NCBI GenBank assembly: GCA_964559535.1
Contig: CAZLIC010000019.1
Span: 1 to 54,071, forward strand
DNA: 54,071 nucleotides
From: CAZLIC01 sp964559535
Lineage (GTDB): Bacteria > Pseudomonadota > Alphaproteobacteria > Rhodobacterales > Rhodobacteraceae
Direction: 5' to 3'
Shown here in pieces: positions 1 through 8,280 of the stretch (positions are counted from its first letter, which is position 1; each line of letters begins with the position of its first letter). The notes below the pieces were generated by a model. The model was not told where the DNA came from. It saw only the letters and a program-made list of their open reading frames with translations, and ran no database searches. The position numbers and the translations under genes are program-made.

Positions 1-30
1 TTGCCCGCATGGGACAGACCTTGCCACAAC

Positions 31-92
31 GTTAACGCGCGCGCGCAAGCCCTTGAAAACGCTCAAACCCCAATGCTGTCCCACGGTGGGAC
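31..92 (+). repeat. Composite palindromic intergenic repeat, copy 1
   Basis: A perfect palindrome with a one-base centre, GTCCCACGGTGGGAC, lies at 78-92, four bases beyond the stop codon of the flavoprotein gene. Twenty-eight bases to its left is the AAG of CGCGCGCAAG, and further left is GTTAACG at 31-37. Two more copies with the same order and nearly the same spacing occur near 21.4 and 53.7 kb, each beyond the 3' end of a gene. It could act as a transcription terminator or be a dispersed repeat. No T-run follows it in the transcribed direction. Confidence 0.6.
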
Positions 93-96
93 GCCG

Positions 97-1266
97 CTAC
101 ACCGCCTGCCCCGCTGCCCACCCCGAGGCCCAGGCCCACTGAAAGTTGTAGCCGCCCAGCCACCCGGTCACGTCCACCACCTCGCCAATGAAGTGCAGCC
201 CCGGCACCGCCCGCGCCTCCATCGTCCGCGGGTCCAGTGCTGCCGTATCCACGCCCCCCAGCGTCACCTCCGCCGTGCGATAGCCCTCGGTCCCCACCGG
301 CTTCAGCGCCATGGCGTGCACGCCCTCGGCCACCTGTGCCAGCGCCGCATTGCCCATGGCCGCCACCGGCCCGCCATTGCCCGCCACATGCCGCGCCAGC
401 CGTTCCGGCATCACCCCGGCCAGTACCGCCGCCAGCCCCGCCTTGCCGCCCGCCGCGCGCGCCGCCCGCAGGTGCCCCGCCACATCCACACCCTGGGCCA
501 GATCCACCGCCACCGCCTGCCCTTCGCGCCAATAGCTGGAAACCTGCAGCACCGCCGGCCCGCTCAGCCCCCGGTGGGTGAACAGCACACCGTCGTCAAA
601 CCCCTGCCGCCCGACGCTGACCCGCCCTGCAAACGACACACCGGCCAGCGGCGCCATCCACTCCAGCTCCTGCTGCGCAAATGTCAGCGGCACCAGCCCG
701 GGCCGCGTATCCACCAGCGGCAACCCGAAGGCCTCGGCCACACGGTACCCCGCCGGCGTCGCACCCATCTTGGGGATCGACTTTCCTCCGGTGGCCACCA
801 CCACCCGCGCCGCCCGCACCACCCCGCGTGAGGTTTCCACGGCAAACCCCTGCGCATCCTGCGAAATCGTGCCAAACGTCGTGCCCAGCCACAGCTGCAC
901 CCCGGCGCGGTCCATGTCATCCCGCAGCATCGCCACAATCTGCGTGGCGGGCCCGTCACAGAACAGCTGCCCCGCCGCCTTCTCGTGCCAGGCAATGCCC
1001 GCGGCATCCACCCGCGCCACAAAGTCCGCAGGCCGGAACCGCGCCAGCGCCGACAGCGCAAACCGCGGGTTGCGCGACAGGAACCGGTCCGCCGTCACCG
1101 CAGCCAGATTGGTAAAGTTGCACCGCCCGCCGCCCGAAATGCGGATCTTCTCGCCCGGCGCGGTGCCATGCTCCACGACGACAACCCGCCGCCCGCGCCG
1201 CCCGGCCTCGGCCGCGCAGAACATGCCCGCCGCCCCGGCGCCAAGGATCAGTACATCCACCTGCAT
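97..1266 (-). CDS. BaiN/HI0933-family FAD-dependent oxidoreductase
   Basis: This 389-residue protein has an N-terminal Rossmann dinucleotide-binding motif (ILGAGAAG, residues 7-14) with an acidic residue (E32) at the end of the second strand, and the family hallmark GGGRCNFTN near residues 45-53. A second conserved GGKSIPKMGATPAGY block follows near the middle. The architecture and length match the HI0933/YhiN/BaiN flavoproteins, whose physiological substrate is unknown in most bacteria; the named BaiN acts on bile acids, which is not implied here. The gene is monocistronic as far as visible. A palindrome sits directly after its stop codon and a tRNA gene lies upstream on the other strand. 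Confidence 0.88.
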   Translation of the reverse strand: MQVDVLILGAGAAGMFCAAEAGRRGRRVVVVEHGTAPGEKIRISGGGRCNFTNLAAVTADRFLSRNPRFALSALARFRPADFVARVDAAGIAWHEKAAGQLFCDGPATQIVAMLRDDMDRAGVQLWLGTTFGTISQDAQGFAVETSRGVVRAARVVVATGGKSIPKMGATPAGYRVAEAFGLPLVDTRPGLVPLTFAQQELEWMAPLAGVSFAGRVSVGRQGFDDGVLFTHRGLSGPAVLQVSSYWREGQAVAVDLAQGVDVAGHLRAARAAGGKAGLAAVLAGVMPERLARHVAGNGGPVAAMGNAALAQVAEGVHAMALKPVGTEGYRTAEVTLGGVDTAALDPRTMEARAVPGLHFIGEVVDVTGWLGGYNFQWAWASGWAAGQAV

Positions 1267-1346
1267 CCAGGCGCCCTAACCCGCCGCAACCCGATGCACA
1301 ATCGCCCTTGCAGCCCTGCCACCGGTTCGCTAGAGAAGCGCCCGGA

Positions 1347-1421
1347 TGGGGCGTCGCCAAGCGGTAAGGCAGCGGTTTTTGGTACCGCCATACCTAGGTT
1401 CGAATCCTAGCGCCCCAGCCA
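1347..1421 (+). tRNA. tRNA-Gln (anticodon TTG)
   Basis: The sequence folds as a complete cloverleaf. The acceptor arm TGGGGCG (1347-1353) pairs with CGCCCCA (1411-1417), followed by discriminator G and an encoded CCA at 1419-1421. The T-arm contains GGTTCGAATCC and the anticodon stem-loop GCGGTTTTTGGTACCGC places TTG at the anticodon. The U1-A72 pair is typical of bacterial tRNA-Gln. The 3' end is partly repeated downstream: a 14-base unit beginning CCCCAGCCAA occurs at 1413-1426 and again at 1427-1440. Confidence 0.95.
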
Positions 1422-1453
1422 ATCAGCCCCAGCCAACCAGCCCCGGCGCAACC

Positions 1454-1900
1454 CTACTCGGTCATCGCCACCGGCTCATAGCTCGGCTCGCCGCCCTTCG
1501 GCATGGTCACCTTGTAGGGGATGCCCATGAAGGTGTTGCGGGCGTAGAACACCAGCGTGTCGCCCTCCATGGCCGGCGGCTTGATCACCGCAAAGTCGGG
1601 CAGGCCATAGTTGTGCAGCCGCGCATTGCCCGGCACCGGCGCCTCGTCCGCATCCTCGGCCGCATAGGCCGCGCGATAGGCGGCCTCGAACGCCACCGGG
1701 TCCATGATCGGGTCAAACCGGTCGCCCTTGGCCAGGTGGTTGGCCACCCGCACATAGGCGCGCAGCCACTTGGGGTCACCCAGCGCAGGCGCCAGCGACA
1801 GCACCTGCGCCAGGTCGCGCGCCTCGGCCTCGGCCACCATCACCACGGGCGTGCCTTCGGCGGTAAAGTCCATCGAGATCGGGGGAAGTCCGTCAGCCAT
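1454..1900 (-). CDS. Small acidic protein of unknown function, partner of the 1415-aa protein
   Basis: I do not recognise this 148-residue protein. It is acidic, with a run of Asp/Glu/Ala near its centre, no signal peptide and no membrane segment, so it is probably cytoplasmic. The ATG at 1900 is preferred over the one at 1912 because GGAG lies six bases upstream of it, whereas the upstream ATG has no spacing from its possible ribosome site. It begins about 30 bases after the stop of the 1415-residue gene on the same strand, so the two are very likely co-transcribed. A small acidic protein directly downstream of a large multidomain protein suggests a chaperone, inhibitor or immunity partner. 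That role is inference only. Confidence 0.72.
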   Translation of the reverse strand: MADGLPPISMDFTAEGTPVVMVAEAEARDLAQVLSLAPALGDPKWLRAYVRVANHLAKGDRFDPIMDPVAFEAAYRAAYAAEDADEAPVPGNARLHNYGLPDFAVIKPPAMEGDTLVFYARNTFMGIPYKVTMPKGGEPSYEPVAMTE

Positions 1901-1930
1901 GTTCCACTCCATTCCTGAAAGCGGCGTGCG

Positions 1931-4900
1931 TCACTTCACCGTGTCCCACATCGCGTCTTCCCAGTTCTTGCCCAGCGGCGTCATCTTGCCGCCCGGCATT
2001 TCCTTTTTCCACATCTTCAGATCGCCCGTGGCCGGGTCCGGCGCGGCCACGAAATAGACCTGTCCGTCCGGCCCGCCCCAGTTGGAATCCGCCACCACCA
2101 CTTCGGGCGGCGCCAGTTCCTTCATGAACTTCGAATCGGTGGCGCCGTTCAGCGTGTCCTTCACGTTGGTCTTGAACCAGTTCAGCACATTGCCCTTCTG
2201 CGTGGCAGTCAGCAGCGCCGTCCCGGCCTTCTGCCGCTTGGCATCCTCCTCGACAATCCAGGCGTCGGTCTTCCGCTGCGCGGCCGCATCGCGCCAGGCC
2301 TGCAGCTCGGTCTCGATCTTGGACTTGATCTCGCCCGGTGTCATGTCGGCCGTCGGCTTGTTCTTCAGCGCCGCAACCAGAAGATCGCGCTCGCCGGCCG
2401 GAACGTCGGCCATCTGTGCCTTGACCTGATCCTCGTAGAACTTTGCCGCCTGCGCCGCAGGCAGCTTGGTGCTGGCGATCTTGGCGCCGGGATCCACCAG
2501 TTCCTTCTTGATCTTGTCGGCCGAGCCCGGGTCCTTGATCTTGTCCAGCGACGGGTGGTTCGGCATCGTGTTGAAGGCGTGGTTGGCGTTGGCGCCGGTC
2601 GTGCCCAGCGGCGCCAGGTCTTTGGTCATGCCCTTCTGCGCACTCAGCACGCTGCCCAGAACCTCGGTCGTGCGGTCGGTCTGGCCCTTGGGCGGGGTGC
2701 CGCTGTTCGACGCCAGGACCTGGCTGTTGGCCAGCGTGCCGCCGTCCAGCATCATCGCCGTCTGCTTCTCGAACCCGCCGCCCGAAAGCTTCCACGGCTC
2801 ATAGTTGCTGGACCCGCCCGCGGCGAGGACCGTGCTCTTGAAGTCGGCCGAGGTGACCAGCGCCACGATCTGCTGGCCCTTGGGCGTGGCATCCGTCTCG
2901 CCGGTGGCGGCCAGCGCGATTTCCTTCATGGCGGCCAGGAAATCCGCCTCCGACGTCAGCGCCTTGCCCTTGTACAGAATCTCGTAGGCACCGTCGGTCG
3001 AATGCCCGTCGCCGCCGCCCGCGGGCCCGCCCACCTGCGGCCCGGCGTTGTATTCGAACTTCAGCTGGCTGGCCATCGCCTTTTCCAGCTTCGACTTCAC
3101 GCCGGGAACCAGGTCGCCAGTGGTCGGGTCGGCACTGTCGTTCCACGCGGCATTGCCGACAATGCCCTTGACGGCGTTGAAGTTCTTGCCTGGCGCCTGG
3201 GTGCCGAACATGCCGTTCTTCAGATTGTTCCGTTCGATCGACCCCTGCTTTTCGGCCGCCGCGGTGGCCACCGAGTATTCCCAGCTGCGCATCAGCGGGT
3301 TTTCTCCCGGCGGCAGGCTTGTGTTGGCGGGATAGACGTTGCCGCCCTTGTCCTTGAACTGGCCGGTGGTGGCGATCTTGGAATACTCGTCCATCGCCCG
3401 CAGCGGGTCGGTCTCGCGGATCGCGTGCACCGGCGCCGTGCTGAAGCACGACCCCACCGGTCCCTGGCTCAGTGGCGTCATCATCGCACCCAGCACGCTG
3501 GCCTTGGCGTCGTTGTCGGTGACCGCGTCCTTGTCCTTGCCGGTGCTGCCCGCCACCAGCGTGGTCGCCGCATTCTTGCCAGGCGCGCCGTTGGGCGGCA
3601 GCTTGGTGTCGGCGATGGTCTTGTTGGCCTTGTCCTTGGTCGCCGGGTCGTCGAACAGGGCCTTGGTCTCGGCCATCTTCATGTTCATCTGCGGGGTAAA
3701 GGTCTGCAATGACCCCGGATGGAACATCATGTGGTCCATCTGGCCCTTGGCGGCGTCGCTGTTGAAATCGACGGTGCCATCGGGCTTGACTGCGGCCGCG
3801 CTCATCCCTTGGGTGCGGGCCAGAGCGACCTTGTTCTTGCGCTTGGCCTCCTCCTTCGGGTCGGCCAGCGGGGCGTCCAGGCCGCCTGTCGGGTCGGGGT
3901 CCAGCTGCTTGCCCGACTTCAGGTAGGCGTCCATGTTCTTGAAGTAATCGCCGCCCGCCTCGTCGCCCATGCGGGCGGCGTTCAGCGCCATCTGGTCCAG
4001 CTGTTCTTTCGGCAGGTCCAGCTTGCGGCCGTCGGGCGCGGCAAAGCCGCCCGACGCGGTGTTGGCCAGCATGGCCGCGTTGTCGGCCAGCGCCTTGGGG
4101 TTCTTGGCGGTGCCGGCCATGGCCAGCATGCCGTCGGCCACCTTGGCGTTGCTGCCATAGGCCCCGGCAAACTTGGCCTTGTCCTCGTCCGACAGCTTGC
4201 CCGAAGGCGACAGCGGCCCGAAGGCCATGGCGTCGATCAGCGACTTCTTGCCGTCCTTGGCATCCTGCGTGGCCTGCGCCTCGCCCAGCTTCTCCTTGGT
4301 CTTGTCGGCCTCGTCCTGCGCCTCGGTGTTCTTGTCCGACGCGTCGGCATAGTCCATCGAGGCCTTCTTCTCGGCCTCGATCGCCTTGGCCAGCTCAGCT
4401 TTGGCCGCCTCGTTGTCGTTGATAAGCTTGCGGCTTTCCTCGGCGAACTTCAGCTTTTCTTCCGGCGACAGCTTGGTAGGGTCGCCGATGCGGGCCTTCA
4501 GCTCTTCGATGGCCTTGGCCGCCACGTCGGCCTTGCCGCGGGCGTCGGTCACCGCCTTGCCGGCCTCGCCATAGGCCTTCATCGCACCGTTCAGCTTGGC
4601 CAGCGTCTCGGCGGCGGCCTTCTGCTTGGCCTCGTTCTCCTGCCGGGCCTTCTCCAGCGCCTCGATGGACTCCTGCATGGCATCGGGCGAGATGTCGACG
4701 GCGCCGCCCTTGTCCATCTTCGCCAGCGACCCCAGCGCCGCCACGAAGGCCTTGGGATCGTGCATCGCCATCGCCAGCAGTTCTGCCTGCCGGTCGTCGG
4801 GCACGCCCGCGTCCGCCATCTTGTCCTTGGCCAGCGTCTCGGCGGCCTTGGGGTCGGTCTTCATCTGTTCGACCAGCTTCTCGCGTTCCTCGCGCGAAAG

Positions 4901-6178
4901 CCCCAGCGCATCGGCCAGACCGCGGGCGCTCTTCTCCTCGGGGGTAGCCGTCAGGTCGTTGAAGACGTCCTGCGCCGTCTCGACGACCTTGGTTCCCACC
5001 TCTGTCACGGTCTCGACAACCTGGTCGACCGTCTCGGTCACCTTGTCGACCACGGTGTTCACGGTATCGCTGACGGTATTGACCACTGTGTTGGCCGTAT
5101 CGCTGATGGCGCCGCCCACGCCGCTGACCACATCCCCCACACCGCTCACGATGTCGTCGAAAAGCCCGTCCTTGGGCGTCTCGCCCGTTCCCTTGGGCGC
5201 CTGTTGCGGCGTCGCAAACTTGGCGGCCTCGGTTTCGACAAAGCGTTTCAAGGCCGACAGGATCGCGCCGGCCTTCTTCAGGTCGCCGTCCAGTTCGGTC
5301 TGAAACATCTGTGCGAACTGCTGTGCTTTGCCCGACACGGCCTTCGCACCCTGTTCCACCACTTTCTGCAAATCGGCAGACAGCGCACTGAAATCATTGG
5401 CAAGCTGGTCTTTCAGCGCCGTCTGGTCCACCGGCGGCTGCGCGCTGCCGCCCGGCGCGGCCTTCAGCCCCTGTTCCACCGCATCCAGCAGCTTCCCGGC
5501 CTTGTCCAGCGCCCCGCCAGCGATTTCGCCACTGGCCGCCTTCAGCGCCGCGCCCATCTTGTCGGCGCCCTGCAGGGCCTTGCCGACCGCGTCTTTCACC
5601 AGGGGCACCAGCGCCTTCAGCCGCTCGTTCAGCAGCGACTTGGCCTCGGCGTCCGGATCCGCCGTGTCCGCGGCCGGCGCCGCGGGCTTTGCCGCGGCAG
5701 GCGCAGGTGCAGCTGCAGGCGTGGACGGAGCGGCCGCAACGGCCGGTGCGGCGGCTTCACCCTCGTCGCCGTCCTCCCCGTCCTCCTCGGGAACCGAATC
5801 GCTGTCGATCACCTCGCCGTTCGGCAGCGTCATGATCATCTTTGCCGGGCGTATGCCCATGGCCTTGAAGTGCTTCTTGGCCTGCCCGGCCAGTTTGCGC
5901 ATCACCGCGGGTTCAACCGGTTCCTCCTCGACCTGCACCATGTTCATGGTGCGGCCAGATACCGTCAGCATTCCGCAGGCACTGAAGGCCGGCATCCCGC
6001 CCGCCGCCTTCGCCTCGGCCCGCAGCTTGGGAAAGCCCTTGACCGACGCCCCCGCCTTCAGCACGACGCCGCCCTTCGACTTCATCAGGACGAAGTTCAG
6101 TTCCTTCTTCTTGCCGTCCTGAAGGATCGCCTCAATCTCTTCGCCCTGCGCCTTCAGCGCGGCATCGTCCTTGGCCAT
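1931..6178 (-). CDS. Giant 1415-aa multidomain protein with possible papain-like C-terminal site
   Basis: The family is not recognised. The protein has five visible parts. Residues 1-125 form a compact alpha/beta-looking domain. Residues 130-180 are an Asp/Glu then Ala/Pro-rich linker. Residues 180-405 are amphipathic helix, including regular TVVNTVSDTV-like heptads at 360-400. Residues 500-640 are Ala/Glu/Lys-rich probable coiled coil. Residues 880-1415 form a globular end. In the last part, SQGPVGSCF places Gln905 six residues before Cys911, as in papain and calpain peptidases. NHAF (His1200) and ADSNWG (Asn1366) follow in the right order. There is no signal peptide. GGAG seven bases upstream supports the start. 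The upstream 174 bases are AT-rich for this genome. The cysteine-peptidase reading is inference from motif spacing. Confidence 0.75.
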   Translation of the reverse strand: MAKDDAALKAQGEEIEAILQDGKKKELNFVLMKSKGGVVLKAGASVKGFPKLRAEAKAAGGMPAFSACGMLTVSGRTMNMVQVEEEPVEPAVMRKLAGQAKKHFKAMGIRPAKMIMTLPNGEVIDSDSVPEEDGEDGDEGEAAAPAVAAAPSTPAAAPAPAAAKPAAPAADTADPDAEAKSLLNERLKALVPLVKDAVGKALQGADKMGAALKAASGEIAGGALDKAGKLLDAVEQGLKAAPGGSAQPPVDQTALKDQLANDFSALSADLQKVVEQGAKAVSGKAQQFAQMFQTELDGDLKKAGAILSALKRFVETEAAKFATPQQAPKGTGETPKDGLFDDIVSGVGDVVSGVGGAISDTANTVVNTVSDTVNTVVDKVTETVDQVVETVTEVGTKVVETAQDVFNDLTATPEEKSARGLADALGLSREEREKLVEQMKTDPKAAETLAKDKMADAGVPDDRQAELLAMAMHDPKAFVAALGSLAKMDKGGAVDISPDAMQESIEALEKARQENEAKQKAAAETLAKLNGAMKAYGEAGKAVTDARGKADVAAKAIEELKARIGDPTKLSPEEKLKFAEESRKLINDNEAAKAELAKAIEAEKKASMDYADASDKNTEAQDEADKTKEKLGEAQATQDAKDGKKSLIDAMAFGPLSPSGKLSDEDKAKFAGAYGSNAKVADGMLAMAGTAKNPKALADNAAMLANTASGGFAAPDGRKLDLPKEQLDQMALNAARMGDEAGGDYFKNMDAYLKSGKQLDPDPTGGLDAPLADPKEEAKRKNKVALARTQGMSAAAVKPDGTVDFNSDAAKGQMDHMMFHPGSLQTFTPQMNMKMAETKALFDDPATKDKANKTIADTKLPPNGAPGKNAATTLVAGSTGKDKDAVTDNDAKASVLGAMMTPLSQGPVGSCFSTAPVHAIRETDPLRAMDEYSKIATTGQFKDKGGNVYPANTSLPPGENPLMRSWEYSVATAAAEKQGSIERNNLKNGMFGTQAPGKNFNAVKGIVGNAAWNDSADPTTGDLVPGVKSKLEKAMASQLKFEYNAGPQVGGPAGGGDGHSTDGAYEILYKGKALTSEADFLAAMKEIALAATGETDATPKGQQIVALVTSADFKSTVLAAGGSSNYEPWKLSGGGFEKQTAMMLDGGTLANSQVLASNSGTPPKGQTDRTTEVLGSVLSAQKGMTKDLAPLGTTGANANHAFNTMPNHPSLDKIKDPGSADKIKKELVDPGAKIASTKLPAAQAAKFYEDQVKAQMADVPAGERDLLVAALKNKPTADMTPGEIKSKIETELQAWRDAAAQRKTDAWIVEEDAKRQKAGTALLTATQKGNVLNWFKTNVKDTLNGATDSKFMKELAPPEVVVADSNWGGPDGQVYFVAAPDPATGDLKMWKKEMPGGKMTPLGKNWEDAMWDTVK

Positions 6179-6352
6179 TCCAGCACTCCGTCAATGAAAT
6201 CATGGGACCGGCGCCGACACGCACGCCCGGATGGATGCAATCGTTGCGATGCATCGTACGTCACTTTGTCGGCAGAGCAACAGAAAACTGTCCGAAAGTA
6301 TAGTTCAGAAAAAACCGGAATTACATGTCGCAACCACATGAAACCAAACGCT
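6179..6352. promoter_or_regulatory. AT-rich intergenic region, probable promoter of the 1415-aa gene
   Basis: This 174-base gap separates the start of the 1415-residue gene from the end of aroB, both on the minus strand, and is clearly richer in A and T than its surroundings. On the minus strand it contains TATACT, a good -10-like hexamer, about 120 bases before the start codon, without a convincing -35 partner. Two small inverted repeats lie closer to the gene: GCAATCGTTGC at 6237-6247 and the perfect palindrome CGATGCATCG at 6247-6256. These are candidate operator positions. Confidence 0.4.
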
Positions 6353-7459
6353 TTACATCAATTCTTCATGCAGAAGCTGAAGAACGCGCTCGCCTGGAAC
6401 GTCACCCGACACGAACGAAGACCCGATTCCGCGCGCCAGGATGAACCGCAGCCGCCCGTCCACCACCTTCTTGTCCTGCCCCATGTAACCCAGCAGTACA
6501 TCCGCCCCCGGCAGCTTGCCCGGAATGTCGCGCAGCCGCGCCTTCATGCCCATCGCCTGCAGATGTGCCCGCACCCGGCTGGGTGTTTCCTGTGCCACCA
6601 GCCCCAACCGCGCCGACAGGTCGAAGGCCAGCGCGCAGCCCACCGCAACGCCCTCGCCATGCAGCAGGCGGTCACTGTACCCCGTGGCCTTTTCCAGCGC
6701 GTGGCAGAAGGTGTGGCCCAGGTTCAGAAGCGCCCGCTCGCCCTCTTCCGTCTCGTCGCGCGCCACGATGCCCGCCTTCATGGCAACCGACCGCACCACC
6801 GCCCGCTGCCGCGCGACCCTGTCACCCGCCAGCATCGCAGGCCCCGCCCCTTCCAGCCATTCGAAGAAGGCGGCGTCGCCCAGCAACCCGTACTTCACCA
6901 CCTCGCCATAGCCCGACAGAAAATCGCGCGCGGGCAGCGTGTCCAGCACGCCGATGTCGGCCAGCACCAGCGAGGGCTGGTGAAAGGCGCCCACCAGGTT
7001 CTTGCCCTGCGCGGTATTGATCCCGGTCTTGCCGCCCACAGATGAATCCACCTGCGCCAAGAGCGTGGTGGGCAGCTGCACAAAGCGGACGCCGCGCCGC
7101 AGAACAGCGGCCGCAAACCCCACCAGGTCGCCGATCACGCCCCCGCCCAGGGCCACGACCACATCCTTGCGTTCGACCCTGGCCTCCAGCAGCCATTCCA
7201 CGCAGCGCGCCAGGTTGGCCCAGTCCTTCGTTGCCTCGCCCGCGGGCAGCACAAGCGCCGTGCAGCCGATGCCCGCCGCCGACAGCCCTGCCCGCAGCGC
7301 ATCCAGGTGCAGGGCAGCCACTGTCGCGTCCGTCACCACCGCCACCTGCGGGCGGCGCAGCAGCGGCGCCATCTCTTCGCCCGCCCGCGCCAGCAACCCC
7401 GGTCCGATGCGCACGTCGTACGACCGTTCGCCCAGTTCGACCCGCACCGTCTCGATCAT
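6353..7459 (-). CDS. aroB: 3-dehydroquinate synthase
   Basis: This protein converts DAHP to 3-dehydroquinate, the second step of the shikimate pathway, using NAD and a divalent metal. At 368 residues it has the usual length. The signature GGGVIGDLVGF and QLPTTLLAQVDSSVGGKTG span residues 105-145. The metal ligands are visible as Glu186 in GYGEVVKYG, His249 in LNLGHTFCH and His267 in LLHGEG. Its start codon overlaps the aroK stop by four bases (ATGA), so the two are translationally coupled. Confidence 0.97.
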   Translation of the reverse strand: MIETVRVELGERSYDVRIGPGLLARAGEEMAPLLRRPQVAVVTDATVAALHLDALRAGLSAAGIGCTALVLPAGEATKDWANLARCVEWLLEARVERKDVVVALGGGVIGDLVGFAAAVLRRGVRFVQLPTTLLAQVDSSVGGKTGINTAQGKNLVGAFHQPSLVLADIGVLDTLPARDFLSGYGEVVKYGLLGDAAFFEWLEGAGPAMLAGDRVARQRAVVRSVAMKAGIVARDETEEGERALLNLGHTFCHALEKATGYSDRLLHGEGVAVGCALAFDLSARLGLVAQETPSRVRAHLQAMGMKARLRDIPGKLPGADVLLGYMGQDKKVVDGRLRFILARGIGSSFVSGDVPGERVLQLLHEELM

Positions 7460-8001
7460 GCGTCCTCCACCACATCAGGCCGCGCCGCGGTCAGCGCGCG
7501 CAGCACCTTTCGCGCCATCCCTTCAACCGGCAGGTCCTGTTCGGCATCCACCACCACCTCGGCCAGGCCATAGACGGGTGACCGCGCCGCATGGATCTCG
7601 GCCAGCGTCTCGCGCGGGTTGGCGGTGCGCAGCAGCGGGCGCGTCGTCTTGTGCCGCACCCTTTGCCACAACAGGTCAAGGTCGGCCCGCAGCCACACCG
7701 ACACGCCATGCGCGGCAATCTCGGTGCGGTTCCGCTCGGCCATGAAGGCGCCGCCGCCCGTGGACAGCACACAGGCCTGCCCGCGCAACAGGCGGGCAAT
7801 CACCTGCGCCTCTTTTTCGCGAAAGAACGGCTCGCCGTCGCGGGCAAAGATCTCGGCAATGCTCATGTTGGCGGCGCGCACGATTTCGTCATCGGAATCC
7901 AGGAAAGGAACCGACAGAAGCCGGGCAAGTGCCGTTCCGACGGCCGATTTGCCCGCCCCCATCATGCCAACCAGAACAACAGTCTTGCGCAGCCGCGCCA
8001 T
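7456..8001 (-). CDS. aroK: Shikimate kinase
   Basis: The 181-residue protein phosphorylates shikimate with ATP, acting in the same pathway as the overlapping aroB. The P-loop GMMGAGKS is at residues 12-19, the shikimate-binding FLDSDDEI at 33-40, and the STGGGAF substrate loop at 80-86. The reading frame stays open far upstream to 9204, but that extension is antisense to another gene and has shadow composition. Family length and the MARLRKTVVLVG beginning place the true start at 8001. Confidence 0.95.
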   Translation of the reverse strand: MARLRKTVVLVGMMGAGKSAVGTALARLLSVPFLDSDDEIVRAANMSIAEIFARDGEPFFREKEAQVIARLLRGQACVLSTGGGAFMAERNRTEIAAHGVSVWLRADLDLLWQRVRHKTTRPLLRTANPRETLAEIHAARSPVYGLAEVVVDAEQDLPVEGMARKVLRALTAARPDVVEDA

Positions 8002-8145
8002 GCCCCCCGCCCGTACCCCACTGCAGCCCAAGCCGGGGCTTGCCGCCCCGCGCCGTTTCGTGCCTGAATGGCGCGAACGCGGCGCAAACACCATATGCAA
8101 TCGACGCAGCGGCAGGCATGGGGCAGCAGTCATGGGGCGGCATTG

Positions 8146-8280
8146 ATGGGACGCATCCTGAAGGCACTGGGGGTTCTGGCCGTTCTGGGCCTTCTGGGCC
8201 TGACGGCCTATGCCTATCTGGCCGACCTGACCCCCCCGCAGGAACGGGTGACCAAGCCGGTGGTGCTGGATGGGTCGTAA
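8146..8280 (+). CDS. Small single-pass membrane protein (44 aa)
   Basis: This short gene encodes MGRILKALG followed by a hydrophobic stretch (about residues 8-27) rich in Leu, Val, Gly and Ala, then a short soluble tail ending PVVLDGS. The topology suggests an inner-membrane peptide with a periplasmic tail. The ATG at 8146 is chosen because a purine-rich GGGGCGG lies upstream and the longer upstream reading adds an unrelated basic segment. It overlaps the next gene by 11 bases, so it is probably the first gene of an operon with the exported protein and xerD. The function is unknown. Confidence 0.65.
   Translation: MGRILKALGVLAVLGLLGLTAYAYLADLTPPQERVTKPVVLDGS

Noticed and set aside
3719..7045. 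1108-codon open frame on the plus strand across the 1415-residue gene and aroB
   Set aside because: It is antisense to two better-supported genes and its translation is His/Arg/Gly/Leu-rich shadow sequence, as expected from high GC at third codon positions.
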